Assembly: GCF_007993755.1 (NCBI RefSeq)
Contig: NZ_CP042467.1
Coordinates: 3,558,001-3,622,000 of the forward strand
DNA length: 64,000 nt
Origin: Microvenator marinus
Lineage (GTDB): Bacteria > Myxococcota_A > Bradymonadia > Bradymonadales > Bradymonadaceae
Reading direction: 5' to 3'
Shown here piece by piece: positions 8,326 through 18,100 of this stretch. The translations under genes and the position numbers were made by a program. Every line of letters starts with the position of its first letter. The stretch's first letter is position 1. The notes below the pieces were generated by a model, which saw only the letters and a list, made by a program, of their open reading frames with translations, was not told the origin of the DNA and did not search any database.

Positions 8326-11300
8326 TTCTTATCACCGTTCTGAACGCGGATATTCAGCCCCGCTCGCCGAGCCAAGGCTTCAACTTTATCAGAGAAACGC
8401 CGAACCTGGCGAGGACTGCCCATGAGCTTGGCTAGGTCGTCTTCCGAGAGTCTCTTGTGCTTGCGAATCTGATCAAAGACGCTTTCCACGCAGTCCTCAA
8501 AGCTCACTTGAGCGTTTAGGTGTTGCTCAAGCTCTTTGAGCCCGTTCTCATTCAAACTGTACCACAATCCCTCTCCCATCCCGGAGGTGTCTGTACCACG
8601 AGGCGCCTTGTTTTCACTGCTCAAAACGACGAAACCATCAAAGTGTAAGACGTGCTTCAAGCTGGCCATCAGAGCAGTCACCACGCTCGGGATATAGCCA
8701 AGTTCACTAGCAATCTGTCTAGTGTGTTTGGCTCCGTGCTTGATGGTGAAGAGCAACTCCCGAATCTCGTCTATCTGCAGTTCATTAGCCTCTGCTCGAA
8801 CTTCGATGGCCTTCTTCCTCAGAATGCGTTCCAGAGTCTCCGCGATTTGAGGATTTTCGACCGGAACGGCAGGCAAGGGAAGAGTCTTGGATTGCCGGAG
8901 CTCAAAAGCGGCCTTTTGTTCAACATAGTCGAGAACCACGGTGTCCAGGATAGCCTCTTCACGAGGTTGATCTTTGAGGCAGACCACGAAGTCTTCGTCG
9001 GCGATCTTGAGATCACCACTCGGGCGTATCACACTGCGTGTTAGTCGTCCCTTTTCCTCCATGAGTTGATTTAGGCGTTCATCTACGGAGAGCACTCGAG
9101 AGTGCCGAACAATCGGAACGTAGACGTGCACCTCTCTTTCTTGCCCGATGCGGTAGACGCGCGCTGTGGCTTGGTCTTCTTTTGAAGGATTCCATTCACG
9201 AGTTAGGTGGAAGACGTGGTTCGCCCCCGTGAGATTGACTCCAAGGCCCACCGTCTGTGGTGAGAGAATGATCACATTGAAGCCCGGCGAAGTATCGAAC
9301 TCGTCGAGAATTCTGGGCCTATTTCCAATTTTTTCGTCACCTGTGATGCACTTCGGGGCGAATCCGAAGACGTGCTCGATCGCTCTCACCAGAAGCGGTT
9401 GAACGATTTTGGCTGAGGTAAAGATGATGGCGCGTTCACCTTTCTCTCTAATCTCTTGCAGCTTATCGATGATGAAAGAAAACTTAGGACTGCTCTTGAT
9501 CAGCGTTTCCGGGTCTCTGAGTAAGGGTGCCACATGCTCTGCAGTTTGTGGATGGACGTCAACCGGCGTGGCTGCAGGGTGAGCTGCAGTTCGCGCCAAT
9601 GTGTGGATAATCCCAAGTCCGCGCGCTCCAATACCTCGTAGTCCACCGCGGACGAGGTCGTAGATCTCCTCTTGCTCGGGAGTCATCGACAACTCTACGA
9701 CATGCACGTGTTTCTTTGGCAGATTCTTCAAGACATCTTTGGTTCTTCGTAAGTAGTGGGGTTGAAGCGTGGTGAGTAGGTCTTTCGCCGCCTTCTGGGC
9801 CTCAGTGTTGGTCTCAATCGGGACCACATACTTCTGTTTGTAGTCCCTTAGGGAGTTGAGGAGCCCTGGCTGCGCAAAGTCAATGATTGCCCACAATTCT
9901 TCGAGCCTGTTTTCCACCGGCGTGGCCGATAGAGCGATGCGCAATCGGGCCTTCATCGCGCGAACCGCACGGGCTCTAACTGTGTTGTAGTTCTTGATGA
10001 GGTGGGCTTCGTCAACGACTAGCGTATTGAAACTCAGGTTCTTAAACAATAGCTGATCGCGACCGAGTGTCTCATAGGTCGTAATGATAACATCGGGCGC
10101 TGAAAGGTTCTCCGGCCTTTTGGTCCGCGAAGGTCCCTGATGAATGAGGATTCTGAGGCGCCTGTTTACGAAGTGATTGAGTTCGTTCTTCCAGTTCTGA
10201 AGCACGGCGCCTGGAACCACAATCAGCGTCTGTTTGAGAAGCCCGTGTTCAGCCAGGTAGGCGAGCAAGGCGGCGACTTGAACGGTTTTGCCGAGCCCCA
10301 TTTCGTCAGCAAGGAGTCCACCTTGTCCAGCCTCCTTCTCTTGGGCTGCTTCCCATAGGGTGCGCAGCCAGATATGCCCCTCCTCTTGGTGCGCGTGAAG
10401 CGTTCCCTCGAAGTGGTTTGAAATGGGAAAGCGATGAAGCTCCTGCCTCAGCCTCTCGGCAGCTTCGGCGGCAAAACGCAATTCCTCGTCATTGTCCTTG
10501 GTGAGGAGAACCGCTGGCATGCTCCAAGGGGTCTTCTGATCGCGCGCCCGTTCCGGCATGTCTTGTATGGGTTCCACACCTTCTAAGAGACTAGGTGCCG
10601 TCCCTAGTTCTACTGGGTCGTAGATGACTGGAACTGGTACTCCGTACCCTTCGATTCTATCCAGATACTCCTCGACGAATGGCTCAAGGGTTTGCCCCAT
10701 CCCCATGGCATCAAGGTCTTCTAAAGCTATCGAGCCAAGCTCAGGATGTTTTCTTAGTCTATCTTCGGCAAAGGCCATGGGATCGCTAAGGAATGTATCC
10801 TTTTCCTCTGGCCTCACGATGTTCATGACTTTGGCCACCTTTAGCCGTTCAGCCACGTCATCAAGGGCAATTCGCTCCCTTCCGAGGTTGTCTGTGCCAT
10901 GCCAGATTTGTGTGGTGTTCGCGTTCAGCACCTCCTTCGCCGCTTCGAACGTCTCGAAACCCGGCATTATCGGGCGAATCTCAATGCCTCCATCAGCAGT
11001 GTTCCGCGCCTCGAGTTTCACTTCATCGGCTTTGGGCACGATGTAGCGTTCACGTTGGAGTTGTTCATCTACGACCACACTTTGTGAGTTTCCTAGCCTC
11101 TCGAAGGCCTCTTCAACCCCTTTTTGAATCTCCGAAAGAAAGCCGTACTCCTCACTCATCTTGGTGAATACAGGAACGTGTTGAACCCGTTGGCGAAGAT
11201 CTAGGATATCACCGGGCAGAATATGTAACTCTTCACGCTCATGGTGGAAGAAACCACAAGGAATCGCCTTGTATCGGGCGTCCTCCAAGCCTCGAAAAAA

Positions 11301-11693
11301 CTCACGGTTTGGGGCGATCCACTCACAAACAAGACCTGGGTCGCCCCGCCCAATTGGTTTGGAGGGACGGATCTCCAGTTTCCATTCTTTTGAATATTCG
11401 AGCCCAAGGCTCCTCAGATCGTCTGCTTCAAATCTGGCTACTGTTTCGTAAGAAATCCGGCCATCGGAATCGAGGACATCAGCTTCTGCGAGAATTTGAA
11501 TGTAGCTACGGCGGACACGCTCCTGTTCCGTGCATGAGAGCAGAGGCTCCGTTTCAAAGATGTTCTTTTTTGCTGTGTCCGCTTTCCAAAAGAACGTAAG
11601 CCCATTCAGGTCAGCGTTGTGGTCGATTCTCCACTCGCGAACTTCACTCTTTGTTCGGCCGAACTTCTTTCCGAGGCTATCCAACCATCCCAT
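8307..11693 (-). CDS. zorD: ZorD-like SNF2 helicase of type I Zorya
   Basis: A 1128-residue SNF2-family ATPase. An N-terminal region of about 430 residues is followed by the helicase core: Walker A DEMGLGKT (about residue 464), DEAH box VVDEAHLIKN (about 560), SATPVENR, and motif VI in 'QATARVYRIGQ' (about 840). A C-terminal part of about 220 residues contains winged-helix-like repeats (TRQIASELGYIPSVVTALM and RLSEDDLAKLMGSPRQVRRF). In type I Zorya, ZorD is the effector helicase/nuclease that acts on invading DNA after the ZorAB motor is triggered. It starts 2 bases after zorC with a GGAGGA ribosome site and overlaps brxE by 19 bases at its end. Confidence 0.85.
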   Translation of the reverse strand: MGWLDSLGKKFGRTKSEVREWRIDHNADLNGLTFFWKADTAKKNIFETEPLLSCTEQERVRRSYIQILAEADVLDSDGRISYETVARFEADDLRSLGLEYSKEWKLEIRPSKPIGRGDPGLVCEWIAPNREFFRGLEDARYKAIPCGFFHHEREELHILPGDILDLRQRVQHVPVFTKMSEEYGFLSEIQKGVEEAFERLGNSQSVVVDEQLQRERYIVPKADEVKLEARNTADGGIEIRPIMPGFETFEAAKEVLNANTTQIWHGTDNLGRERIALDDVAERLKVAKVMNIVRPEEKDTFLSDPMAFAEDRLRKHPELGSIALEDLDAMGMGQTLEPFVEEYLDRIEGYGVPVPVIYDPVELGTAPSLLEGVEPIQDMPERARDQKTPWSMPAVLLTKDNDEELRFAAEAAERLRQELHRFPISNHFEGTLHAHQEEGHIWLRTLWEAAQEKEAGQGGLLADEMGLGKTVQVAALLAYLAEHGLLKQTLIVVPGAVLQNWKNELNHFVNRRLRILIHQGPSRTKRPENLSAPDVIITTYETLGRDQLLFKNLSFNTLVVDEAHLIKNYNTVRARAVRAMKARLRIALSATPVENRLEELWAIIDFAQPGLLNSLRDYKQKYVVPIETNTEAQKAAKDLLTTLQPHYLRRTKDVLKNLPKKHVHVVELSMTPEQEEIYDLVRGGLRGIGARGLGIIHTLARTAAHPAATPVDVHPQTAEHVAPLLRDPETLIKSSPKFSFIIDKLQEIREKGERAIIFTSAKIVQPLLVRAIEHVFGFAPKCITGDEKIGNRPRILDEFDTSPGFNVIILSPQTVGLGVNLTGANHVFHLTREWNPSKEDQATARVYRIGQEREVHVYVPIVRHSRVLSVDERLNQLMEEKGRLTRSVIRPSGDLKIADEDFVVCLKDQPREEAILDTVVLDYVEQKAAFELRQSKTLPLPAVPVENPQIAETLERILRKKAIEVRAEANELQIDEIRELLFTIKHGAKHTRQIASELGYIPSVVTALMASLKHVLHFDGFVVLSSENKAPRGTDTSGMGEGLWYSLNENGLKELEQHLNAQVSFEDCVESVFDQIRKHKRLSEDDLAKLMGSPRQVRRFSDKVEALARRAGLNIRVQNGDKKWYILE

Positions 11694-11695
11694 AC

Positions 11696-12769
11696 CTATT
11701 CCTCCAACATAGTTGCCAGTTTGAGCTTGGCGCCTGGGAGCCAGTGTCCCATTCTGGAAATGCGGGTCATCGCCTGCCCCTCGACCTTCGGAGGAAGTCT
11801 TCCATTTTCAGCTAGTGTTTTTCTTACAGCAGCGAAAATGCGTGTTCCATAGACATCCGCGTGTCCAAAGTTGACGGGTTCAACTACGCCAAATTTTGGA
11901 AACTGAATGAATAAGAATGAGCTTCCAGCGGACCGGTCAACCCTAACGATTTTATCAGCAAAATCTTTCCAGAACTCACGTCTAGTTCCCTTACCTTCAC
12001 TCCAGAATTCGTTTAGAAGATGCAGCTTGATCAAATTGCTTAGCCATCTCGACGCTAGAGGGTCCTCCAACACCACATCAGACGTAGCGAACTGGTCCAA
12101 GACCGTTCGAAAGGTTTGGTTCTCCAACAAGATGTTTGCCGGCTTTTGCCCGGAGTTTTGCCAGGCGTTGAGAAGGATTTTATCCAGTTCCTTTGCGGGA
12201 GTTACTCGAAGCAATTCCCGCACGTCCTCCTCCCCTAAGACACTCCAGTGTGCAAGGATGCCTTGATTGAAAAGTGCCCATGCTACACGACGCACCAGAG
12301 TTCCATTTGGGTCTTCCTCAATGAAATCACGCAGTGGTTTCCGACTCTTGGACACAGCCTTAGCCACGGCATCGATGTTTGGCAGGTCCAACCATGCCCG
12401 TTTGTTCGAGGGCAAATCGGAGCGATTCCGTAGAGTCTTGGCAATTTGAGTGGCCTGACCGGGGTGAATCTCGTTGGCGTAAGCGGTCCAAAGGTCATCC
12501 GCCCTGAGTTTGTAAGAATGTTTAAGGAAGTAGTTCTGAGCCGGAAATCGGACAGCGTCATCCTTGTCAAGAATGAGATGCTGCAGGAGAGCTAGAAGGA
12601 AGGGCTCGAGCTCCAATTCAATCCGCTCAACGCTTTGCAGGCGAAGGACTCGGCGACGTAAGATCTCCAGCAGCTCCTCAGTTGGTTGGTCGAGTTTGGC
12701 ACGAGAAAGCGGGTGATCCGTCTTGATGTTAGCGATAGCCCCCAAAAGCATGTTTGGCTTGTACAACAT
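11696..12769 (-). CDS. zorC: ZorC-like protein (EH-signature type)
   Basis: A 357-residue, mostly helical protein between zorB and zorD, the ZorC position in type I Zorya. Features include 'WSVLGEEDVRELLRVTPAKE' and the C-terminal block 'VYGTRIFAAVRKTLAEN' with 'MTRISRMGHWLPGAKLKLA', resembling the EH-signature domain of ZorC. Known ZorC binds DNA with ZorD. E. coli ZorC is about 560 residues, so this one is markedly short, missing N-terminal sequence rather than the EH-like end. I start it at ATG 12769, one base after the zorB stop; a reading from 12820 would overlap zorB by 50 bases. Identity rests on context and the C-terminal pattern. Confidence 0.72.
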   Translation of the reverse strand: MLYKPNMLLGAIANIKTDHPLSRAKLDQPTEELLEILRRRVLRLQSVERIELELEPFLLALLQHLILDKDDAVRFPAQNYFLKHSYKLRADDLWTAYANEIHPGQATQIAKTLRNRSDLPSNKRAWLDLPNIDAVAKAVSKSRKPLRDFIEEDPNGTLVRRVAWALFNQGILAHWSVLGEEDVRELLRVTPAKELDKILLNAWQNSGQKPANILLENQTFRTVLDQFATSDVVLEDPLASRWLSNLIKLHLLNEFWSEGKGTRREFWKDFADKIVRVDRSAGSSFLFIQFPKFGVVEPVNFGHADVYGTRIFAAVRKTLAENGRLPPKVEGQAMTRISRMGHWLPGAKLKLATMLEE

Positions 12770-12770
12770 T

Positions 12771-13529
12771 CTATGGGCTCTTTCGGAACATGTGATCGAG
12801 CTCTCGAATTGCCTCTTCATCTTTCAATCGAAACCGTAGCTCTAATCGTCTTGATCGCTCCTTGTCCTCAAGGCCCTCGCCGTCAAAGACGGGTCTTGAG
12901 CTCGAGTATCCATTTGCAGCCAGCACACTTTCGATTTGGTAACCTTTGGCGAGGTCCTCCCGAAACACGAATTGCATCACACTGTACGCGCGCGCCTGGG
13001 AAAGCTGAAGGTTGAATAGGTAGGCGGCCTTGGGGTCTGAGCCTGAGAAATTACTGTTTGAATGGCCCTCAAAAACAATTTGGCCGACATGAACTCGAAG
13101 CTTCGGATCACCAAGAAGTGCTTCAAAGTAAATGGGTAAGAGCTCTTTGAGTCGTTCTTGGCCTGGTTTGCGAAGCCGGTCTGAGCCTTCATCAAAGAGA
13201 ATGCTAGTTCCCAGGGAAATTGCCCCGGTTGCATCGTCAAAAACCAGGTCTCCGCCACGATCAGCGAAACGCTTACGGAGTCTTTCTATGATCTGTGCAC
13301 GAACGCCGAGGATATCCCCGACACCGACGTGTAGAGAATACAGCTCCTGCTTTGCTTCCTCTAACTCAAGTCGCGATTCTTCCAACTCCGCCTTTTGAAC
13401 TTCGATATCGTGCTTTGCAGCAATAATAGAGCCGACTAGCATGAGGATGAACACCATCAGAAGACCGGCCATGAGGTCGGAGTAAGACATCCAATAATCA
13501 ACGGAACTCCTTTGTTGCCGTCTCTTCAT
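12771..13529 (-). CDS. zorB: ZorB, MotB/OmpA-like stator subunit of Zorya
   Basis: 252 residues. Basic N-terminus, then 'VDYWMSYSDLMAGLLMVFIL', a single transmembrane helix carrying the MotB-like proton-binding Asp (Asp18). A coiled coil (about 40-80) leads to an OmpA/MotB peptidoglycan-binding domain: 'GTSILFDEGSDRLRKPGQ', then 'VFEGHSNSNFSG' and 'LSQARAYSVMQFVF'. ZorB forms the inner-membrane proton-driven motor with ZorA and anchors it to peptidoglycan. Its ATG overlaps the zorA stop by 4 bases (ATGA). All residues expected for a working stator are visible. Confidence 0.93.
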   Translation of the reverse strand: MKRRQQRSSVDYWMSYSDLMAGLLMVFILMLVGSIIAAKHDIEVQKAELEESRLELEEAKQELYSLHVGVGDILGVRAQIIERLRKRFADRGGDLVFDDATGAISLGTSILFDEGSDRLRKPGQERLKELLPIYFEALLGDPKLRVHVGQIVFEGHSNSNFSGSDPKAAYLFNLQLSQARAYSVMQFVFREDLAKGYQIESVLAANGYSSSRPVFDGEGLEDKERSRRLELRFRLKDEEAIRELDHMFRKSP

Positions 13530-15070
13530 GATGCGATCTTCCTAGTTCCCAAAACCTCTTTGAGGTCGTCAAGCACGCGCTCCAGTTCTTGAGTTCGCAC
13601 GTTCATGGTTAGGAGTGTGCCTCCAAAGTGATTGACCGCATCTTGGAGCGCAGAATCAAAAGAGGCCAACGACTTGGCGAGGTCGGCGACCGTCTTACCT
13701 TCCGCAGCTGAGAGTTCTCGGCGCATATCTTGAACGAGCATCGTCAAGGTTTTGCTCTCCCTCTCCAGCGCACCCACACCGTCGCTTATTATACGTGCTT
13801 GAGATTCCACGATCTGGTTCTGTTGGTTCGACACAAGACCAACCCTGTGGACCATGGATTGAAGCTCCGTAGCAACAGTACTTAGGCTCCGCTCTTGGCC
13901 CTGCAATTGTGTCGAAAGGCCGTCGAGCGAGTTTCTGACCTCTGCCGCCATGTTGCCAAACTGCACTAGATTCCTGCCTTGATTCTCCACCAAAGTGGAC
14001 TGAGATGAGGTAGTTTGGGTCAACAAGTTGGTTGCGGTCCCGAGTTCGTCGATCAGTGAATGATACTTCTCCTCCGCGACTCGGTGAAGGCTAACAGACT
14101 CCTCGATCGCCACCTTGAGTTCTTCGAAGTAGCCCTCTAACGAGTCAGAGAATTTGGATAGGAAGGCTTGCATGAGTGAGTCTAGCATCGCCGCATGAGC
14201 ATTGTACGCACGGGCGCCCATGTCTTCCATAATACCGTTGAGATCTTGGAAATGTGGCTGCATGGCGGACGAAATCTGCGCCGGTAGGTCAGATGCCAGC
14301 TGCCTCACATTTGTGGTTTGGTCTCGAAGATTGACAATGATCTGCTCAAAGTGATCCGGAAGCCTTAGAATCTCTTGATAGACTCTAGATTGCGAAGTCT
14401 CGCAGAATTTGGAGTATTGAAGTTGAGCCCTTGAGAAGTTCTTTTCTAGCTTAGCCAACTCATTTTTTGCCGAAAGCAGAGTGTAAAGCGACAAGATGAT
14501 GCCGAAAATCGATGAGACGAAAGCCACCGAGAGTCCGCCGATCAAATCGGCAATACTACCTTGAATCTCCTGCGACGAGGCCGTGGGGTCGATAGATACG
14601 ATTCCAAAGATTAATCCTAAGAACGTCAGGAGGATGCCAAGTGCGGTGAAAAGTGAGGGGTACTGCTCGAGAGTCGTTCGCTCTTGTGGCATCTCCGTCA
14701 GTAGGTCATCGACTCCCAGTTCAGACAAGTCCTCTCGCAAACGATCTTCCCACAAGACCAACCTGCTGAAATTGCACTTGGTCTCCATGAGTGCATCCAG
14801 TGCAGTTTTGCGGTTGGTCTTAAAAGACTTTTCGCATAGTTGCACGAGGAGCTCATTCTCCGTCCGCACTCTGGTGAGAGCGGTGGTCCAGGCCTGAAAG
14901 GCCCAACCAAAGACCACTAAACAGAGTAGAATCGTGACAAGTAGCGTCATTAACAGGCCCAAGGGAATTGGTTGCTTTGGTATCGGAAGAATTGGCCACG
15001 GGCGTGCTTTTGTCAATCTACTAGGTGTGGTGTGTTCAGATTCTCGATGCAGAAACGTCCTTTTCGGCAT
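13526..15070 (-). CDS. zorA: ZorA, MotA/ExbB-like channel subunit of Zorya
   Basis: 514 residues. One transmembrane helix near residues 37-58 (LGLLMTLLVTILLCLVVFGW), a cytosolic loop, then two further helices (SLFTALGILLTFLGLIFGI; ADLIGGLSVAFVSSIFGIIL) typical of MotA/ExbB channels, and a long coiled-coil cytosolic tail (about 220-514). In Zorya five ZorA and two ZorB make a proton-driven motor whose tail passes the signal inward. The tail is shorter than in E. coli ZorA (about 730 residues in total). The ATG at 15070 lies inside a palindrome and has no clear ribosome site; a TTG at 15013, still ahead of the first helix, is a plausible alternative. First gene of the eight-gene operon. Confidence 0.92.
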   Translation of the reverse strand: MPKRTFLHRESEHTTPSRLTKARPWPILPIPKQPIPLGLLMTLLVTILLCLVVFGWAFQAWTTALTRVRTENELLVQLCEKSFKTNRKTALDALMETKCNFSRLVLWEDRLREDLSELGVDDLLTEMPQERTTLEQYPSLFTALGILLTFLGLIFGIVSIDPTASSQEIQGSIADLIGGLSVAFVSSIFGIILSLYTLLSAKNELAKLEKNFSRAQLQYSKFCETSQSRVYQEILRLPDHFEQIIVNLRDQTTNVRQLASDLPAQISSAMQPHFQDLNGIMEDMGARAYNAHAAMLDSLMQAFLSKFSDSLEGYFEELKVAIEESVSLHRVAEEKYHSLIDELGTATNLLTQTTSSQSTLVENQGRNLVQFGNMAAEVRNSLDGLSTQLQGQERSLSTVATELQSMVHRVGLVSNQQNQIVESQARIISDGVGALERESKTLTMLVQDMRRELSAAEGKTVADLAKSLASFDSALQDAVNHFGGTLLTMNVRTQELERVLDDLKEVLGTRKIAS

Positions 15071-15081
15071 GTAACGTGCCG
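15065..15081. promoter_or_regulatory. palindrome at the zorA / helicase divergence
   Basis: CGGCATGTAACGTGCCG is an inverted repeat with one mismatched pair per arm around a 3-base centre. It overlaps the annotated zorA start codon and lies 86 bases before the divergent TTG start at 15167. The same core GGCATG-TA-N-CGTGCC occurs at 57345-57363, and relatives at 49240 and 54409. In the zorA direction it also reads GGCACG-N6-TGC, partly like a sigma-54 -24/-12 element. An operator for the two divergent defence units is the simplest guess. Confidence 0.45.
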
Positions 15082-15166
15082 ATTGAGGGGATTCGCAGGG
15101 GATCTGCCTTGCGCGAATCGATCAAGGGGTTCAAAATTCTGTCTCCCCGAAGAACCGGAAAACATT

Positions 15167-18100
15167 TTGAGTCAGCAGGTCGTAATCTCGTTGGAACTCG
15201 ATGCGCATGTGCAATTGGCCACCCTAAGTATGCGTCGTCAGATCTTGCGCTCCTTGGTGATTACCAATCATGGGTCCGAGGCTTTGGAAAACCTAAGCCT
15301 CGAACTCGAATGCGATCCCGAGTTGATCCACGCTAAAACGATACGCATTGAACGGATCGACGCGTCAGAAGTCTATCTAGTCCCAGACGCACAGCTCCGG
15401 CTTGCGATGAAGGTGGAGCGCCTTGCGAATCTGACCGAAAGTCAGGACGGTACCTTTATCGTCAGACTTAAGTCGGGTGCACAAACACTTGCGGAGTTTC
15501 AGCAAGCCCTGACGTTTGAGGCATGTAACGAGTGGTTGGGGGCACGGCTGCCGCCGGAATCGTTAGCTGCCTTCGTCACCCCTAATCATCCTTCGCTAAA
15601 CTCGTTCTTGAATGCGATGCGCGAGGAGCTTCGAGCAGCCGGCGTGCGGGACAGTTTGGAGGGCTATCAGGCAAGGTCTCCACAACGAGTTCTCGAGCTG
15701 GCCAGTGCGGCTTACAACGCGGTCAACCGGCTGGGTATTGGGTACTCGAATCCGCCCGCAAGTTTTCATCTCGCCGGCCAGAAGATACGGACGATCGACC
15801 AGATTTTGGAATCCAAGCTTGGGACGTGCCTCGATTTGAGCGTGCTATTGGCAGCGGCCCTTGAACAATGTGGGTTGCATCCATTTATTGTGCTGGTCGA
15901 GGGGCACGCATTTCCTGGCGTTTGGCTTACAGAATGGAATCTTCCGACCCCATGGAACGAAGACCCACTTCCCGTGAAGAAGCGCGTGCTTCTCGGTGAG
16001 TGTGCGGTTTTTGAATCGACGGGTGCGCCAGACCGTTTGGCGTTTACGAAGGCCACAAAACTCGCCGAAGCTCGTCTGGAAGACATTCGTCGCTACCATT
16101 TGGCTGTCGATATCAAGGCTTGCCGGAACGCTGGCATCACGCCTCTCGGTCTGCTGCGAAGTAATGCCTTCAAAACAATTCAGGATACGAGAGTGGAGTC
16201 CGCCGATGTGCCTCAAGCGCTGGCTCCTCTTCCGGTGGTTCAAGAGACTCCGCGCGCTCGAATCGATCGTTGGAAGTCGAAACTCTTGGACTTAACTCTG
16301 CGCAATCGCCTCATCAATCACCGCGATAGCAAGTCTGTCCTACCGGTCTTGGGCAGTGCCATGGCATTGATGGAAGACGAGCTCCAGTCACGAGGAAAGC
16401 TCGAGCTTGTGCCGAGACAGGATCTTCATGCCGTTGAAGACTTGAACGAGCATACACAAGCCATGGCGAAGCAGGGGCGACTGGTCGTGGATCTATCGAA
16501 GTCAGACTTCGAGAAGCGTTGTGTTGAGATCTACCGCAGCAACGCGGCGATGATTCAAGATGGAGGTGTCTCGGCTCTATTCTTGGCGATTGGATTTGTG
16601 AGGTGGTTCGAATCCGAGACCTCCGAGCTTTCCCGCCTTGCGCCTATTCTTTTGGTTCCACTTGTAATGGAACGCACAAAGGTCGGTGGGCCCTATCGTA
16701 TCGCGCGTTCGGATGACGATGTGATCTGGAACGCCTCCATTTTTCAAAAGCTGGAGGCCGAGTTCGGAATCAAGACAGAAGTGTTCGGTCCTAGCCCGCC
16801 CGAAGATCAAAGTGGGGTTGATGTAGATGCTTCGTTAAGGCTCGTACTCAACGCCATCAAGGACTTGGAACGGTTTGAGGTGGTGTGGAACGCTTCGGTG
16901 GCACTCTACCAATTTCAAAAATTCATGATGTGGTCGGACCTCGAACAAAACTCGGATGCATTGATGTCCAGTGAAGTCGTGCGCCATATTGTCGAGGGGT
17001 CGGAGGAGCCATTTCCCATAGTTGGAACACTTCCATCGGCCGACACGATAGACCAACTGCCTGCTACGGATGACCTCTCCGTAGTGGATTCTGACTCTTC
17101 TCAACTGGCAGCGATCCGCGCCGCGCTTTCAGGCAATAGTTTTGTTCTTCAAGGGCCACCTGGAACTGGTAAGTCACAAACGATCACCAACCTCATCGCC
17201 CAGGCCCTCGCCAACAATAAGACGGTGCTCTTCGTGTCCGAAAAGCGGGCCGCTTTGGAAGTTGTGGAGTCCCGACTCAAGTCAGTAGGGTTGGGACCGT
17301 TCACGCTTGAAGTTCATTCCGATAAGTCATCAAAGGCAGAGGTAGTCAAGCAGCTTGAGGAACCCCTGAAGTTTGCTTGGCCTGAGTCCTCTGACCAATG
17401 GACCGCACACGCGAACAAACTAGGTGTCGCGCGTGACAAGCTCAACTCTCACGCCCAGCGCTTTCATGCACCTGGGCCGTTTGGTGAGTCGCTCTATGCC
17501 ACTGTTGCGCGTCTCATCGCGCTTGATGCAAGGAATACCCCGCGGATTTCTTTGCAGTTTGGGGGCGTGCCAGACCAATCGACTTACGAAAAACAAAAGG
17601 ACGCCGTGGCCGAGTTTGCGGCTCGTACCAAACGACTGGGCGATCCGAGTGCGAATGCCTGGCGCTATGTGACTCATACAGACTGGGGCATTTCCTGGTC
17701 GCAAGAGGTTCGACAACAACTCGAAGACACAATTTCCAAGGGGCAAGACTGGTCCGAGAAGTTGGATGCCACAGTTGAGACGCTGGTCCCAAATGGGGAA
17801 ATGCCACCCGAGGCATTTGAGCACCTTGGTCAGATAGCCTTTCTTTTGAGTAGTTGTCCCGGCGTTCCTAAGGAACTACTGACTGGAAATCGCGACCAGA
17901 TCGAGCAACTTGTGCAACGAGTTGAGAAAGACCTGGAAGATTTAAAGACCGTAAGAGAACAGATTGGGCAGAGCTTCGATCTGGCGATCATCGACGATGC
18001 CCAACTTGCCGAGACTCGCGCAAGGTTTCAGCGTTGGTCGCAAGCGTTCTTTCTATTGGCATTCTTCATGCTCTTCTTTGCGCGTGGTCATCTGAAGTCT

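Noticed and set aside
15065-15081. Definite sigma-54 promoter for zorA
   Set aside because: The -12 part reads ATGC rather than TTGC and the element is symmetrical, so an operator is equally likely; no activator gene is nearby.
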